64,000 bases of DNA from Bog-756 sp963835465 (GTDB taxonomy: Bacteria > Actinomycetota > Acidimicrobiia > Acidimicrobiales > RAAP-2), in contig CAWIFR010000002.1 of assembly GCA_963835465.1 (NCBI GenBank), positions 62,001-126,000 on the forward strand, read 5' to 3'. Each line of letters starts with the position of its first letter. Position 1 is the stretch's first letter. This document shows positions 27,853 to 36,152 of this stretch, one piece after another. Made by a program: the position numbers and the translations under genes. The notes under the pieces are model-generated. The model made no database searches, had not been told where the DNA came from, and saw only the letters and a list, made by a program, of their open reading frames with translations.

Positions 27853-29241
27853 ATGGCCAAGACGGCGAAGCGCCACCGGTGCATCGACTGCGGATCGACC
27901 ACCGTCCGGTGGGCGGGACGCTGCCCAACCTGTGGGGAGTGGAACACCCTGGTGGAGGAAGCCCAGCTCGGTTCGCTGGTCCAGGCCGTGGACGAGCTGG
28001 GCCTGTCGGCCATGCCGGTGCAACTCTCGACGGTGGACGTGTCCGAGGCCGCTGCTGTCCCCACCGGGCTGGAGGAGTTCGACCGGGTCCTGTCGGGCGG
28101 TCTGGTGCCCGGCTCGGTCACCCTGTTGGGCGGCGAGCCCGGCATCGGCAAGTCGACCCTCCTCCTCCAGGTGCTGGCCGCCCGGGCCGCGGTCGGCCAC
28201 CGGGTCCTGCTCATCTCCGCCGAGGAGTCGGCCCACCAGGTCCGCCTCCGGGCCGAGCGCCTGGGCCCGATCCCCCCCGGACTGCTCATCCTCCCGGTCA
28301 CCGATGTCGGTGCGGTCATCGCCGCCGTCGACGAATCCCAGCCCGATCTGGTGGTGATCGACTCCATCCAGGCCGTGTCGATCGGCCCCTCCCAGCCCGG
28401 CGAGCGGCGCACCACCGGGGTGCCCGGGAGTGTGACCCAGGTGCGCGAGTGCGCCGACCAACTGGTGGGCCTGGCCAAGTCCCGACAGGTGGCCACGGTG
28501 CTTGTCGGCCACGTGACCAAGGACGGTTCGCTGGCCGGACCTCGCGCTCTCGAGCACATGGTCGACACTGTGCTCAGCTTCGAGGGCGACCGGCACCACG
28601 CCCTCCGGCTCCTGCAGGCGGTGAAGCACCGGTTCGGGCCCACCGGGGAGCTGGGGCTGTTCGAGATGGGCGACCAGGGACTCAATCGGGTGACCGATCC
28701 GGGCCGTCTCCTTCTGGGCGATCGCCTGGTCGGGGTGCCCGGCGGTGTGGTGCTTCCCGCCATGCAGGGCCGCCGCACCCTGCTGGTCGAGCTCCAGGCC
28801 CTGGTCACCCCGATGGGGCAGGCCCAGCCCAGGAGGGCGGCGGTCGGTCTCGACAGCGGCCGGCTGGGCATGACGTTGGCCGTGCTGGCCCGGTACTCCG
28901 ACCTGCCCGTGCTGCGGGACGATGTGTTCGCCTCCGTGGCCGGCGGGATCAAGGTGACCGAGCCGGCCGCCGACCTGGCCGTGGCGTTGGCGGTGGCCTC
29001 GGCGACCACCGGGGCGCCGCTGCCCCCGACCTTGGCCGCCGTGGGGGAGATCGGCTTGGCCGGCGAGGTCCGCCAGGTCACCAACCTGCCCCGGCGACTG
29101 GAGGAGTGCGCCCGCCTGGGGTTTGACCGGGTGGCCGTGCCGGCCTCGTCACCCGAAGGACCTCCCGGCGTGGAGCTGGTCCGGGTGGACACGGTGGCGC
29201 AGGCTGTGTGGCAGCTGGCCACCCCGTCGGACCGGACCTGA
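27853..29241 (+). CDS. radA: DNA repair protein RadA (Sms)
   Basis: RadA is a RecA-like hexameric helicase that processes recombination intermediates. The 462-residue product has the N-terminal zinc finger (CIDCG ... CPTCGEW, about 9-27), Walker A GGEPGIGKST near 92-101, the RadA-specific KHRFG motif (family consensus KNRFG) near 259, and a C-terminal Lon-like domain (ADLAVALAVASATTGAPLPP, GEIGLAGEVRQV). The intron ends 2 bp before its ATG, and no good ribosome binding site lies within the adjoining D6. Joining the exons would put GGGG about 8 nt before the ATG. disA follows 65 bp later, a usual partner. Confidence 0.94.
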   Translation: MAKTAKRHRCIDCGSTTVRWAGRCPTCGEWNTLVEEAQLGSLVQAVDELGLSAMPVQLSTVDVSEAAAVPTGLEEFDRVLSGGLVPGSVTLLGGEPGIGKSTLLLQVLAARAAVGHRVLLISAEESAHQVRLRAERLGPIPPGLLILPVTDVGAVIAAVDESQPDLVVIDSIQAVSIGPSQPGERRTTGVPGSVTQVRECADQLVGLAKSRQVATVLVGHVTKDGSLAGPRALEHMVDTVLSFEGDRHHALRLLQAVKHRFGPTGELGLFEMGDQGLNRVTDPGRLLLGDRLVGVPGGVVLPAMQGRRTLLVELQALVTPMGQAQPRRAAVGLDSGRLGMTLAVLARYSDLPVLRDDVFASVAGGIKVTEPAADLAVALAVASATTGAPLPPTLAAVGEIGLAGEVRQVTNLPRRLEECARLGFDRVAVPASSPEGPPGVELVRVDTVAQAVWQLATPSDRT

Positions 29242-29294
29242 CGGGACGCCGACGGGTCGCGGCCGACGCAGCGGCCGACGGCCACGGGGCCGGG

Positions 29295-29306
29295 TACCAT
29301 TCGTCT
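29295..29306 (+). promoter_or_regulatory. -10 box for a leaderless disA mRNA
   Basis: TACCAT at 29295-29300 ends 6 nt before the GTG at 29307. The 65-bp gap after radA is mostly occupied by this site. Confidence 0.45.
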
Positions 29307-30398
29307 GTGATCAGCCGCCAGAGCTCACCCCTCAGTGATGCCCTGGCCATGGCTGCTCCCGGGCGTCCGTTGCGGGACGGGCTGGATCGGATCCTGCGGG
29401 CCAAGCGCGGTGCACTGGTCGTGGTCGGGGACGGGCCGGGGGTGCTCTCCATCTGCTCGGGGGGATTCTTGCTCGACGCCGAGTTCAGCCCCCAGCGCCT
29501 CTCGGAGCTGGCCAAGATGGACGGGGCCATCATCCTGGCCCCCGATGCCTCGCGCATCGCCCGGGCCAACGTCCACCTCATGCCCAAGGCCAGTATCCCG
29601 ACCTCCGAGACGGGAACGCGGCACCGGACGGCGGAGCGGGTGGCACGGTCCATCGACGTGCCCGTCCTCTCGGTGTCGGCGGCCATGTCGGTCATCGCGG
29701 TCTACCGGAACGACCTCAAGCACACGGTGCAACCCACCGGGTGGCTGCACGACCGCACCGATCAGGCGCTGGCCACCATGCAGCGCTTCCGGAGCCGGTT
29801 CGATGTGGCCCTCTCCGGGCTCTCCATGTTGGAGGTGGAGGACACGGTGTCGGTGGGCGACGTGGTCAGCGTGGTCCAGGCGGCCGAGATGCTGCTCCGC
29901 ATCGCCGAGGAGGTGGAGGGCTACCTGGTCGAACTGGGTGACGACGGGCGACTGGTAGGACTGCAGTCGGCTGAGCTGGTCGACGGGGTCGCCCCCGCCC
30001 TCAACCTGGTGGTCCGGGACTACTGCCGACTGCCCCCGGTCAGGGGGCGTGACCGTCTGGCCGTGGTCGACCGGGTGGTCGAGCTCCTGGCCAGCCTCTC
30101 GTCCGAGGAGCTCCAGGACTCCCAGCGGGTGGCCCAGATCCTCGGTCTCCCCGGCTCCTTCCACGACTCGGAGTCCGGCGTGGAGCCTCGCGGCTACCGG
30201 CTCCTCTATCGCCTCCCCCGGTTCTCGGATGCCATCATCGAGCGCATCGTGGACCGGTTCGTGAATCTCCAGCAGATCATGCGGGCCTCCCTGAGCGACC
30301 TCGAGCAGGTCGAAGGGGTGGGGGAGGCCCGGGCCCACTCGGTCAAGAACGGCTTGGCCCGACTCGCCGAGGCCAGCATCTTCGAGCGCTACCAGTAG
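29307..30398 (+). CDS. disA: DNA-integrity scanning protein, diadenylate cyclase
   Basis: DisA makes c-di-AMP from two ATP and scans DNA for branched structures. The 363-residue protein has the DAC domain with MDGAIIL (DGA motif near 70-73) and GTRHRTAERVA (RHR motif near 104-106), a helical linker, and a C-terminal helix-hairpin-helix domain (DLEQVEGVGEARAHSVKNGL). GTG at 29307 is chosen because it gives the normal DisA N-terminus and the leaderless -10 spacing. Neighbourhood radA-disA-carD is common in actinobacteria. Confidence 0.95.
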   Translation: MISRQSSPLSDALAMAAPGRPLRDGLDRILRAKRGALVVVGDGPGVLSICSGGFLLDAEFSPQRLSELAKMDGAIILAPDASRIARANVHLMPKASIPTSETGTRHRTAERVARSIDVPVLSVSAAMSVIAVYRNDLKHTVQPTGWLHDRTDQALATMQRFRSRFDVALSGLSMLEVEDTVSVGDVVSVVQAAEMLLRIAEEVEGYLVELGDDGRLVGLQSAELVDGVAPALNLVVRDYCRLPPVRGRDRLAVVDRVVELLASLSSEELQDSQRVAQILGLPGSFHDSESGVEPRGYRLLYRLPRFSDAIIERIVDRFVNLQQIMRASLSDLEQVEGVGEARAHSVKNGLARLAEASIFERYQ

Positions 30399-30624
30399 TC
30401 GGGGCGGTCACGAACGTCGACATCGGGCTGGGCCGACGGTGAGGGGTGCGGCGACCCGACCGCCCGCTCATCCGGGCAGGCCGGAGGTTGGGACCGTCAC
30501 CTCATCGTCACCTGAGGTGGCCCTGGTCGGGGAGCCCGCCACCACCGTGTACCATTACATGCTCCCTACGCGGTCCCGATCGAGCTCACCAGCCCGGGAT
30601 CAGCACGCAACGCCAGGAGGAACG
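30399..30624 (+). promoter_or_regulatory. disA-carD intergenic region with carD promoter candidate
   Basis: A GTGTACCATTACATG segment at 30547-30561 offers overlapping -10 hexamers (TACCAT, TTACAT) about 70 nt upstream of carD. AGGAGG at 30615-30620 is the carD ribosome binding site. No convincing hairpin terminator follows disA. Confidence 0.45.
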
Positions 30625-31101
30625 GTGTTCGACATCGGTGACAAGGTCGTCTATCCGCACCACGGCGCGGCGGTAGTCGAGCGACGCGAGACCAAAGAGG
30701 CTTTCGGCAAGAAGCAGGAGTACCTGGTGCTCCGGCTGGCCTACGGCGACCTGACCCTGATGGTGCCAGCCGACAACACCGAGGGCGTCGGCCTCCGTGA
30801 GGTGATCAACGACGAAGAGGTGGAAGAGGTCTTCGCCGTGCTCCGCAAGAAGGAAGCCCGGATGCCCACCAACTGGTCGCGCCGGTACAAGAACCACTCG
30901 GAGAAGCTGCGCTCCGGCGACATCTACCAGGTGGCCGAGGTGGTTCGGAACCTGTCCATCCGGGACAAGGACAAGGGGCTGTCGGCCGGCGAGAAGCGCA
31001 TGCTCCAGCGGGCCCGCCAGATCCTGGTGTCGGAGCTGACCTTCGCCCTGGGCGTCGACGAGGAGACCGCCGAGGTTCGGCTGAACGAGGCGCTGCCCTG
31101 A
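30625..31101 (+). CDS. carD: CarD-family transcriptional regulator
   Basis: CarD binds the RNA polymerase beta subunit and stabilises open promoter complexes, notably at rRNA promoters. The 158-residue product has the N-terminal Tudor-like RNAP-interaction domain (MFDIGDKVVYPHHGAAVVE) and the helical DNA-binding C-domain (MPTNWSRRYKNHSEKLRSGD, GEKRMLQRARQILVSELTFA). GTG with AGGAGG 4 nt upstream decides the start; in-frame sequence before it has no domain character. It overlaps the presumed ispD start by 4 bases. Confidence 0.95.
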   Translation: MFDIGDKVVYPHHGAAVVERRETKEAFGKKQEYLVLRLAYGDLTLMVPADNTEGVGLREVINDEEVEEVFAVLRKKEARMPTNWSRRYKNHSEKLRSGDIYQVAEVVRNLSIRDKDKGLSAGEKRMLQRARQILVSELTFALGVDEETAEVRLNEALP

Positions 31102-31769
31102 GCCGATCCGGGTCCGTCTGGACCATCGTGGTGGCCGGCGGGTCGGGTCGCCGCTTCGGTGACGCCAAGCAGTTCCTCCCGCTGGCCGGCCGGCCGGTGG
31201 CGGCCTGGTCGGTGGCGGCCGCCCGCCCGGTGTCAGCAGGGGTGGTCTTGGTGGTGCCGACCGCTGTGGGACCGATGAGCACAGCCGGACCCGAGTCCTT
31301 CGGGGCCGACGTCGTGGTCACCGGCGGTGTGGACCGGGCCGACTCCGTGCGGGCCGGACTGGCCGCGGTGCCCGACGAGGCCGAGGTGATCGTGGTCCAC
31401 GACGCCGCCCGTCCGCTGGCACCCCCCTCGCTGTTCGCAACGGTGGTGGAGGCGGTGCGGGATGCGGGGGCGGTCTGCGCCATCCCGGTCCTGCCTGTCA
31501 CCGATACGCTGAAGCGGACCTCGGACGGGCTCGTGGTCTCGACGGTGGAGCGTGACGGGTTGGTCTCGGTGCAGACCCCCCAGGCCTTCGCCGCCGAGGT
31601 GCTGCGGAAGGCCCATGCGGCGGGGGGCCACGCCACCGACGATGCCGGCCTGGTCGAGCAGTCGGGTCTTCCCGTGCAGACGGTCCCCGGGGATCCGAGG
31701 AACCTCAAGCTCACCCACCCTGAAGACCTCGCCCTCGTCGAGGCCCTGCTGGCCGGGGAGGAGCGATGA
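31098..31769 (+). CDS. ispD: 2-C-methyl-D-erythritol 4-phosphate cytidylyltransferase
   Basis: IspD makes CDP-methylerythritol in the MEP isoprenoid pathway. Motifs are WTIVVAGGSGRRFG at the N-terminus, AKQFLPLAGRPV, IVVHDAARPL, TDTLKR and LVSVQTPQAF. The first clear start codon, GTG at 31128, would remove the WTI part of the first strand and leave no room for it. An in-frame CTG at 31098 overlaps the carD stop as CTGA and gives LSRSGSVWTIVVAGG. A rare CTG start in the position usually taken by ATGA is the best explanation. The stop overlaps the ispF ATG. Confidence 0.88.
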   Translation: MSRSGSVWTIVVAGGSGRRFGDAKQFLPLAGRPVAAWSVAAARPVSAGVVLVVPTAVGPMSTAGPESFGADVVVTGGVDRADSVRAGLAAVPDEAEVIVVHDAARPLAPPSLFATVVEAVRDAGAVCAIPVLPVTDTLKRTSDGLVVSTVERDGLVSVQTPQAFAAEVLRKAHAAGGHATDDAGLVEQSGLPVQTVPGDPRNLKLTHPEDLALVEALLAGEER

Positions 31770-32293
31770 CCGTGGAGCGCGGTCGGAATCCGGCCTTCCG
31801 GATCGGCCAGGGTGTCGACGTGCACCGGTTCTCGGACCAACCGGAGCGGCCACTGGTCCTCGGAGGGGTGACCATCAGCGGGCCAGGGGCCCGCGGCCTC
31901 GAGGGCCACAGCGATGCCGACGCCGTGGCCCACGCCATCGCCGACGCCGTGTTGGGTGCGGCCGGCCTCGGTGACCTGGGTCGTCATGCCCCCGACACCG
32001 ATCCGGCCTGGACGGGGGCGGACAGTCTGGTCATCCTGGCCCGGATGGTGGCGTTGGCCGCCGGCGCCGGCTGGCTGCCGGTCAATGCTGACTGCACGGT
32101 GGTCGCCGAACAACCGAAGTTGGCCCCGTTCGTGGACCTGATGGCCGAGCGACTGGGCCGGGTGCTCGGCGCACCGGTCAACGTGAAGGCCACGCGGGCG
32201 GAGGGCCTGGGCGCGCTGGGACGCGCCGAGGGGATCGGCTGCACCGCGGTCGTGCTGTTGGCTGGACGGCCGTCGGGAGAGGTCGGCCCGTGA
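31766..32293 (+). CDS. ispF: 2-C-methyl-D-erythritol 2,4-cyclodiphosphate synthase
   Basis: IspF closes the cyclodiphosphate ring in the MEP pathway. The 175-residue product has the metal motif GVDVHRF (Asp/His near 18-20), GHSDADAVAHAIADAVLGAA, GLGDLGRHAPDTDP and the C-terminal KATRAEGLGALGRAEGIG loop. It overlaps ispD and rlmB by four bases each. Confidence 0.95.
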   Translation: MTVERGRNPAFRIGQGVDVHRFSDQPERPLVLGGVTISGPGARGLEGHSDADAVAHAIADAVLGAAGLGDLGRHAPDTDPAWTGADSLVILARMVALAAGAGWLPVNADCTVVAEQPKLAPFVDLMAERLGRVLGAPVNVKATRAEGLGALGRAEGIGCTAVVLLAGRPSGEVGP

Positions 32294-33234
32294 CCGCCGC
32301 GAAAGGCACCAGTGGACGGGGGAAACCGGCGAGGGGCGGATCGGGACGGGGCCGGGCCGGGGCGGGGTCCTCCCGGGCGTCCGGCTCGAAAGGTGCGTCG
32401 AGAGGCGCCCCGGCGCGCCGGGGCTCACAGCGTGGCGGAGGACGGCCAACCCCCGAGGCCAGGCCTCGGGGGGCGACGGCTGCCACCGGGCTGGGCGGCG
32501 AACAGATCGAGGGGCGCCACGCCGTCCGGGAGCTGCTCAGTGCCAATCGGCGGGCGGTGACCTCGCTGCTGGTCGCCGACGGCATGGACGCCTCGCCCAT
32601 CCTCGACGAGATCGAAGTCCTGGCCAGCACCCGCCGGGTGCGGGTCGAGTACGTGTCGCGTCGCCGGATCGACTCGGTGGCCCGGACCGATGCGGCCCAG
32701 GGGGTGGTGGCCCTGGCCCGCCCCATCGAGGAGACGCCGCTGGAGGCGCTCTGCCAACCCACCCGCCGTGGCCGGGTGCCTTTCCTCTTGGTCCTGGACG
32801 GCATCACCGACCCGCACAACGTCGGCTCGCTGCTGCGGAGCGCCGAGTGCGCCGGTGTGACCGGGGTGGTGCTGCCCCGGCACCGATCGGCTCACCTCTC
32901 CCCGACGGTGGCCAAGGTGGCTGCGGGCGCCATCGAGTACCTGCCCATGGCGTTGGTGGCCGGTGTGCCTGCCGCCCTCCAGAAGCTCGCCGAACTCGGG
33001 GTGTGGTCAGTGGGCCTGGTCGGGGAGGCCAGCCAGCCGCTCTATGGGCTCGCGCTCGGCGACCAGCCCGTGGCCCTCGTACTGGGCTCGGAAGGGGCCG
33101 GCCTGGCCACGCTGACCCGCAAACGCTGCGACACCCTGGCCTCGATTCCCCAGCACGGCACGCTGTCATCGCTCAATGTGGCCACAGCCGGAGCCATCGC
33201 CTGCTTCGACGTGGCCCGGCAGCGCAGCGGCTGA
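32290..33234 (+). CDS. rlmB: 23S rRNA (guanosine-2'-O)-methyltransferase, TrmH/RlmB family
   Basis: This SpoU-type enzyme methylates a ribose in 23S rRNA. A 55-residue basic, Gly/Arg-rich disordered leader precedes the substrate-binding domain (IEGRHAVRELLSANRRAVTSLLV) and the knotted SPOUT domain with FLLVLDGITDPHNVGSLLRSAECAG, LVLGSEGAGL and GTLSSLNVATAGAIACF. cysS, often between ispF and rlmB in actinobacteria, is absent here. Confidence 0.92.
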   Translation: MTAAKGTSGRGKPARGGSGRGRAGAGSSRASGSKGASRGAPARRGSQRGGGRPTPEARPRGATAATGLGGEQIEGRHAVRELLSANRRAVTSLLVADGMDASPILDEIEVLASTRRVRVEYVSRRRIDSVARTDAAQGVVALARPIEETPLEALCQPTRRGRVPFLLVLDGITDPHNVGSLLRSAECAGVTGVVLPRHRSAHLSPTVAKVAAGAIEYLPMALVAGVPAALQKLAELGVWSVGLVGEASQPLYGLALGDQPVALVLGSEGAGLATLTRKRCDTLASIPQHGTLSSLNVATAGAIACFDVARQRSG

Positions 33235-33253
33235 CCCGGACGCAGCCCTGGGG

Positions 33254-33548
33254 TCAGGCCACCGTCTCGACGGTCACGCCCTTCCAGAAGGCGACATGGT
33301 CGGCGATCTCCCTGGCCGCGTCCTTCGGGGTGGGGTAGTACCAGGCGGCGTCGTCGTTCCGCTCCCCGTCGACCACCAGACTGCGGTAGCTGGCCTCGCC
33401 CTTCCACGGGCAGACCGTATGGCTGGCGCTGTCTTGGAAGTACCCGGGATGCACGTCCTCCGCGGGGAAGTCAGTGGTTCCCCTCCACCACCACGGTGCG
33501 GTCGCTCTCGGCCAGGACGGCCCCATGCCATGTCGCTCGTACGCTCAT
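33254..33548 (-). CDS. DUF427 protein, frameshifted
   Basis: DUF427 proteins are small beta-barrel proteins of unknown function. The C-terminal 75 residues are in one frame (FPAEDVHPGYFQDSASHTVC, PWKGEASYRSLVV, AWYYPTPKDAAREIADHVAFW). The N-terminal part is in another frame from the ATG at 33546-33548 (MSVRATWHGAVLAESDRTVV, then VEGNH). One extra base near 33471-33474 turns the expected N-H-Y-F-P into a stop. Removing it gives a normal protein of about 97 residues. Either a sequencing error or a young inactivating mutation. Confidence 0.78.
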
Positions 33549-33719
33549 ATCCTCAACAACACCGGATCCGCCCCGGTCCTTCCCGGGCCGGCCGCTCCCC
33601 GACTTCGGCTCGTCGGGTGCGGAACGGGACGGCAACGGGTAGAACCGGTGGGGTCGGGACGCATGGACCGACCTGGCCGAACCATCCCGGACCAGTCGGG
33701 GAGACCGGAGGAGTCAACG

Positions 33720-35090
33720 ATGAGTGAGCGGGTCGACGTGATCGTGGTGGGAATGGGTCCGGGGGGCGAGGACGTCGCCGGACGGCTGGCCGAAGCCGGC
33801 CTGGACGTGGTCGGGGTGGAGGCCGAGCTGGTGGGCGGCGAGTGCCCCTACTGGGGGTGCGTCCCCTCGAAGATGATGATCCGGGCCGCGGATCTGCTGG
33901 CCGAGGCCGGGCGGATCGACGGCACGGCCGGCTCCGCCGCGGTGCGGCCGGACTGGGGTCCGGTGGCCCGTCGGATCCGGGAGGAGGCTACCGACTCCTG
34001 GGACGATGCTGCGGCGGCCAAGCGGTTCGAGGACAAGGGCGGACGGCTGATGAGAGGCTGGGGCCGCCTCGAAGGGCCGAGGACCGTCGCGGTGGGGGAC
34101 GTGGTGGTGGAGGCCGAACGGGCGGTGGTCGTCAACATCGGTACCCGCGCCTCGATCCCTGCGGTGGCCGGTCTCGCCGATACGCCCTACTGGACGAACC
34201 GCCAGGCGGTGGAGACCGAGGAGGTTCCCGCCTCCCTCGCCGTGGTGGGGGGCGGAGCCATCGGTGTGGAGCTGGCCCAGGTGTTCCGTCGCTTCGGGGC
34301 GGAGGTCACCGTGCTGGAGGTCGCCCCGCGCCTGGTCAGCCCCGAGGAGCCCGAAGCCGGTGCCCTGCTGGCCGAGGTGTTCGAGTCTGAGGGGATCGAT
34401 GTCCGAACCGGTGTCACCCTGGAATCGGTCCACCACGACGGTCACCGCTTCGCCATCGCCCTCGGGGCCGGCGAGCCGGTGGTGGCCGAGCGCCTGCTCG
34501 TGGCCGCCGGACGCCGGCCCGACCTGGCCCAGCTCAATGTGGCCTCCGTGGGCCTGGACGAGTCGGCCCGGGCCATACCGGTCGACGACCACCTGCGGGT
34601 GGAGGGCACCGAGGGGCTGTGGGCCATCGGCGACGCCGTCGGCCACGGGGCGTTCACCCACATCTCCATGTACCAGGCCGACATCGTGGTCAACGACATC
34701 CTGGGCCACTTGGTGGTACCGGCCGACTACCGTGCCGTGCCCCGGGTCACCTTCACCGACCCCGAGATCGGCTCGGTGGGCCTCACCGAGCGGGACGCCC
34801 GGGCAAAGGGGGTGGAGGTCCGGGTGGGGATGGCGTCCATCCCCGAGTCGGCCCGAGGGTGGATCCACAAAGCGGGCAACCGGGGATTCATCAAGTTGGT
34901 CGAGGACTCTGAGCGGGGGGTGCTGGTCGGGGCCACTTCGGCCGGCCCGACGGGCGGCGAGGTGCTGGGGCTGCTCACCCTGGCCGTGCATGCCCGGGTC
35001 CCCACCACCGAGCTCCGCCACATGATCTACGCCTATCCGACCTTCCACCGGGCCATCGAGAGCGCGGTCAAGGACCTGCTCGAAGGCTGA
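33720..35090 (+). CDS. FAD-dependent disulfide oxidoreductase, mercuric-reductase/dihydrolipoamide-dehydrogenase type
   Basis: The 456-residue class I pyridine nucleotide-disulfide oxidoreductase has an FAD-binding N-terminus (VDVIVVGMGPGGEDVAGRLA), a redox-active pair C-P-Y-W-G-C followed by VPSK (near 41-46), a NAD(P) Rossmann (LAVVGGGAIGVELAQVFRRF), the second FAD segment GLWAIGDAVGHGAF and a dimerisation domain. The C-terminal active-site His of lipoamide dehydrogenases is replaced by Tyr (IYAYPTFHRAIE), as in mercuric reductases. No MerP-like domain or C-terminal Cys pair is present, so mercury reduction is not shown. GGAGGAG 7 nt before the ATG sets the start. Confidence 0.88.
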   Translation: MSERVDVIVVGMGPGGEDVAGRLAEAGLDVVGVEAELVGGECPYWGCVPSKMMIRAADLLAEAGRIDGTAGSAAVRPDWGPVARRIREEATDSWDDAAAAKRFEDKGGRLMRGWGRLEGPRTVAVGDVVVEAERAVVVNIGTRASIPAVAGLADTPYWTNRQAVETEEVPASLAVVGGGAIGVELAQVFRRFGAEVTVLEVAPRLVSPEEPEAGALLAEVFESEGIDVRTGVTLESVHHDGHRFAIALGAGEPVVAERLLVAAGRRPDLAQLNVASVGLDESARAIPVDDHLRVEGTEGLWAIGDAVGHGAFTHISMYQADIVVNDILGHLVVPADYRAVPRVTFTDPEIGSVGLTERDARAKGVEVRVGMASIPESARGWIHKAGNRGFIKLVEDSERGVLVGATSAGPTGGEVLGLLTLAVHARVPTTELRHMIYAYPTFHRAIESAVKDLLEG

Positions 35091-35118
35091 GCCGGGACCC
35101 CATCAGGGCGGGGCCGGA

Positions 35119-36102
35119 CTACGAGGAGGGCCGGGCCATGGTGAGGAGGAACTCGTCGCCCTCCGAGCGCCACATGGCCTCGACGACGAACCCGCACTCC
35201 CTGAGCTCCACGTCCAAGGCATCGGGTGAGAACTTGGTGCTGATCTCGGTCAACATCTCCTCGCCGGCCCGGAAGGCCACGTCGAGATCGAGGTCGGCCA
35301 CCCGGATCTGCTGGTCGGTGCTCGAGCGCAGCCACATCTCGATTCGCTGGTCGACCTCGTTCCACCGGGCCACGTGCTCGAACTGCCCTGGCTCGAAGTC
35401 GGCCCCGAGCTCGCGATTGAGCACGGACAGCACGTTGCGGTTGAACTCGGCGGTGACCCCGGCCCCGTCGTCGTAGGCGTTGACCAGCCGGGCCCGGTCC
35501 TTGACCAGGTCGGTTCCGAGCAGCAGCCGGTCGTCGATCGACATCACCTTGCCCAGCTTCATGAGGAACTCACGACGCTGGCCCGGGTCGAGGTTTCCTA
35601 TGGTCCCCCCGAGGAAGGCGAACAGCCGGGTGCCGTCGGGGGGCAGGCGGTCGAGGTGCTGGTGGAAGTCGCCAACCACCGCGCTGACCTCCACCCCGGG
35701 ATACTCCTCGGACAAGGCGGTGGCCGCCTCCCACAACGTGGTGTTGCTGACGTCGAGGGGGACGAAGCGCCGGAGCAAGCCTTCGGCCCGCATGGCGTCG
35801 AGCAGGAGGCGGGACTTCTCGCAGGTGCCCGCACCCAGCTCCACCAGGGTGTCGGCCCCCGACTCCCGGGCGATGTCCCCGGCATGGGCGTCGAGGATCG
35901 AGCGCTCGGACCGGGTCGGGTAGTACTCGGGCAGACGGGTGATCTCGTCGAACAGCCGGCTGCCCCGGTCGTCGTAGAAGTAGACCGGGGGGAGGTTCTT
36001 CGGCTCTGCGGTCAGCCCGGTGCGCACGTCTTGTTCCATCGACACTCGGAGTTCGTCACCGGACAGATGGGTGGCGATGGTGGGCGGGATGATGGTGGTC
36101 AT
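35119..36102 (-). CDS. egtD: L-histidine N(alpha)-methyltransferase
   Basis: EgtD trimethylates histidine to hercynine, the first step of ergothioneine synthesis. The 327-residue product shows PPVYFYDDRGSRLFDEITRLPEYYPTRSE segments, the SAM-binding LVELGAGTCEKSRLLLDA, FLGGTIGNLDP, DLVKD and YDDGAGVTAEFNRNVL, which are hallmarks. It lies 50 bp downstream of egtB on the same strand. egtA, egtC and egtE are not adjacent, so the partial set suggests gamma-glutamyl-independent or dispersed genes. Confidence 0.94.
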   Translation of the reverse strand: MTTIIPPTIATHLSGDELRVSMEQDVRTGLTAEPKNLPPVYFYDDRGSRLFDEITRLPEYYPTRSERSILDAHAGDIARESGADTLVELGAGTCEKSRLLLDAMRAEGLLRRFVPLDVSNTTLWEAATALSEEYPGVEVSAVVGDFHQHLDRLPPDGTRLFAFLGGTIGNLDPGQRREFLMKLGKVMSIDDRLLLGTDLVKDRARLVNAYDDGAGVTAEFNRNVLSVLNRELGADFEPGQFEHVARWNEVDQRIEMWLRSSTDQQIRVADLDLDVAFRAGEEMLTEISTKFSPDALDVELRECGFVVEAMWRSEGDEFLLTMARPSS

Positions 36103-36152
36103 GGGCTCGGGGTTTCCTTCGGCGCAGGGGTCGGTTGGATGGCGGTGGACCG

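Noticed and set aside
33720..35090. Calling the flavoprotein merA
   Set aside because: It has the C-x4-C pair and Tyr in the C-terminal motif, but no heavy-metal-binding domain, C-terminal Cys pair or mer neighbours.
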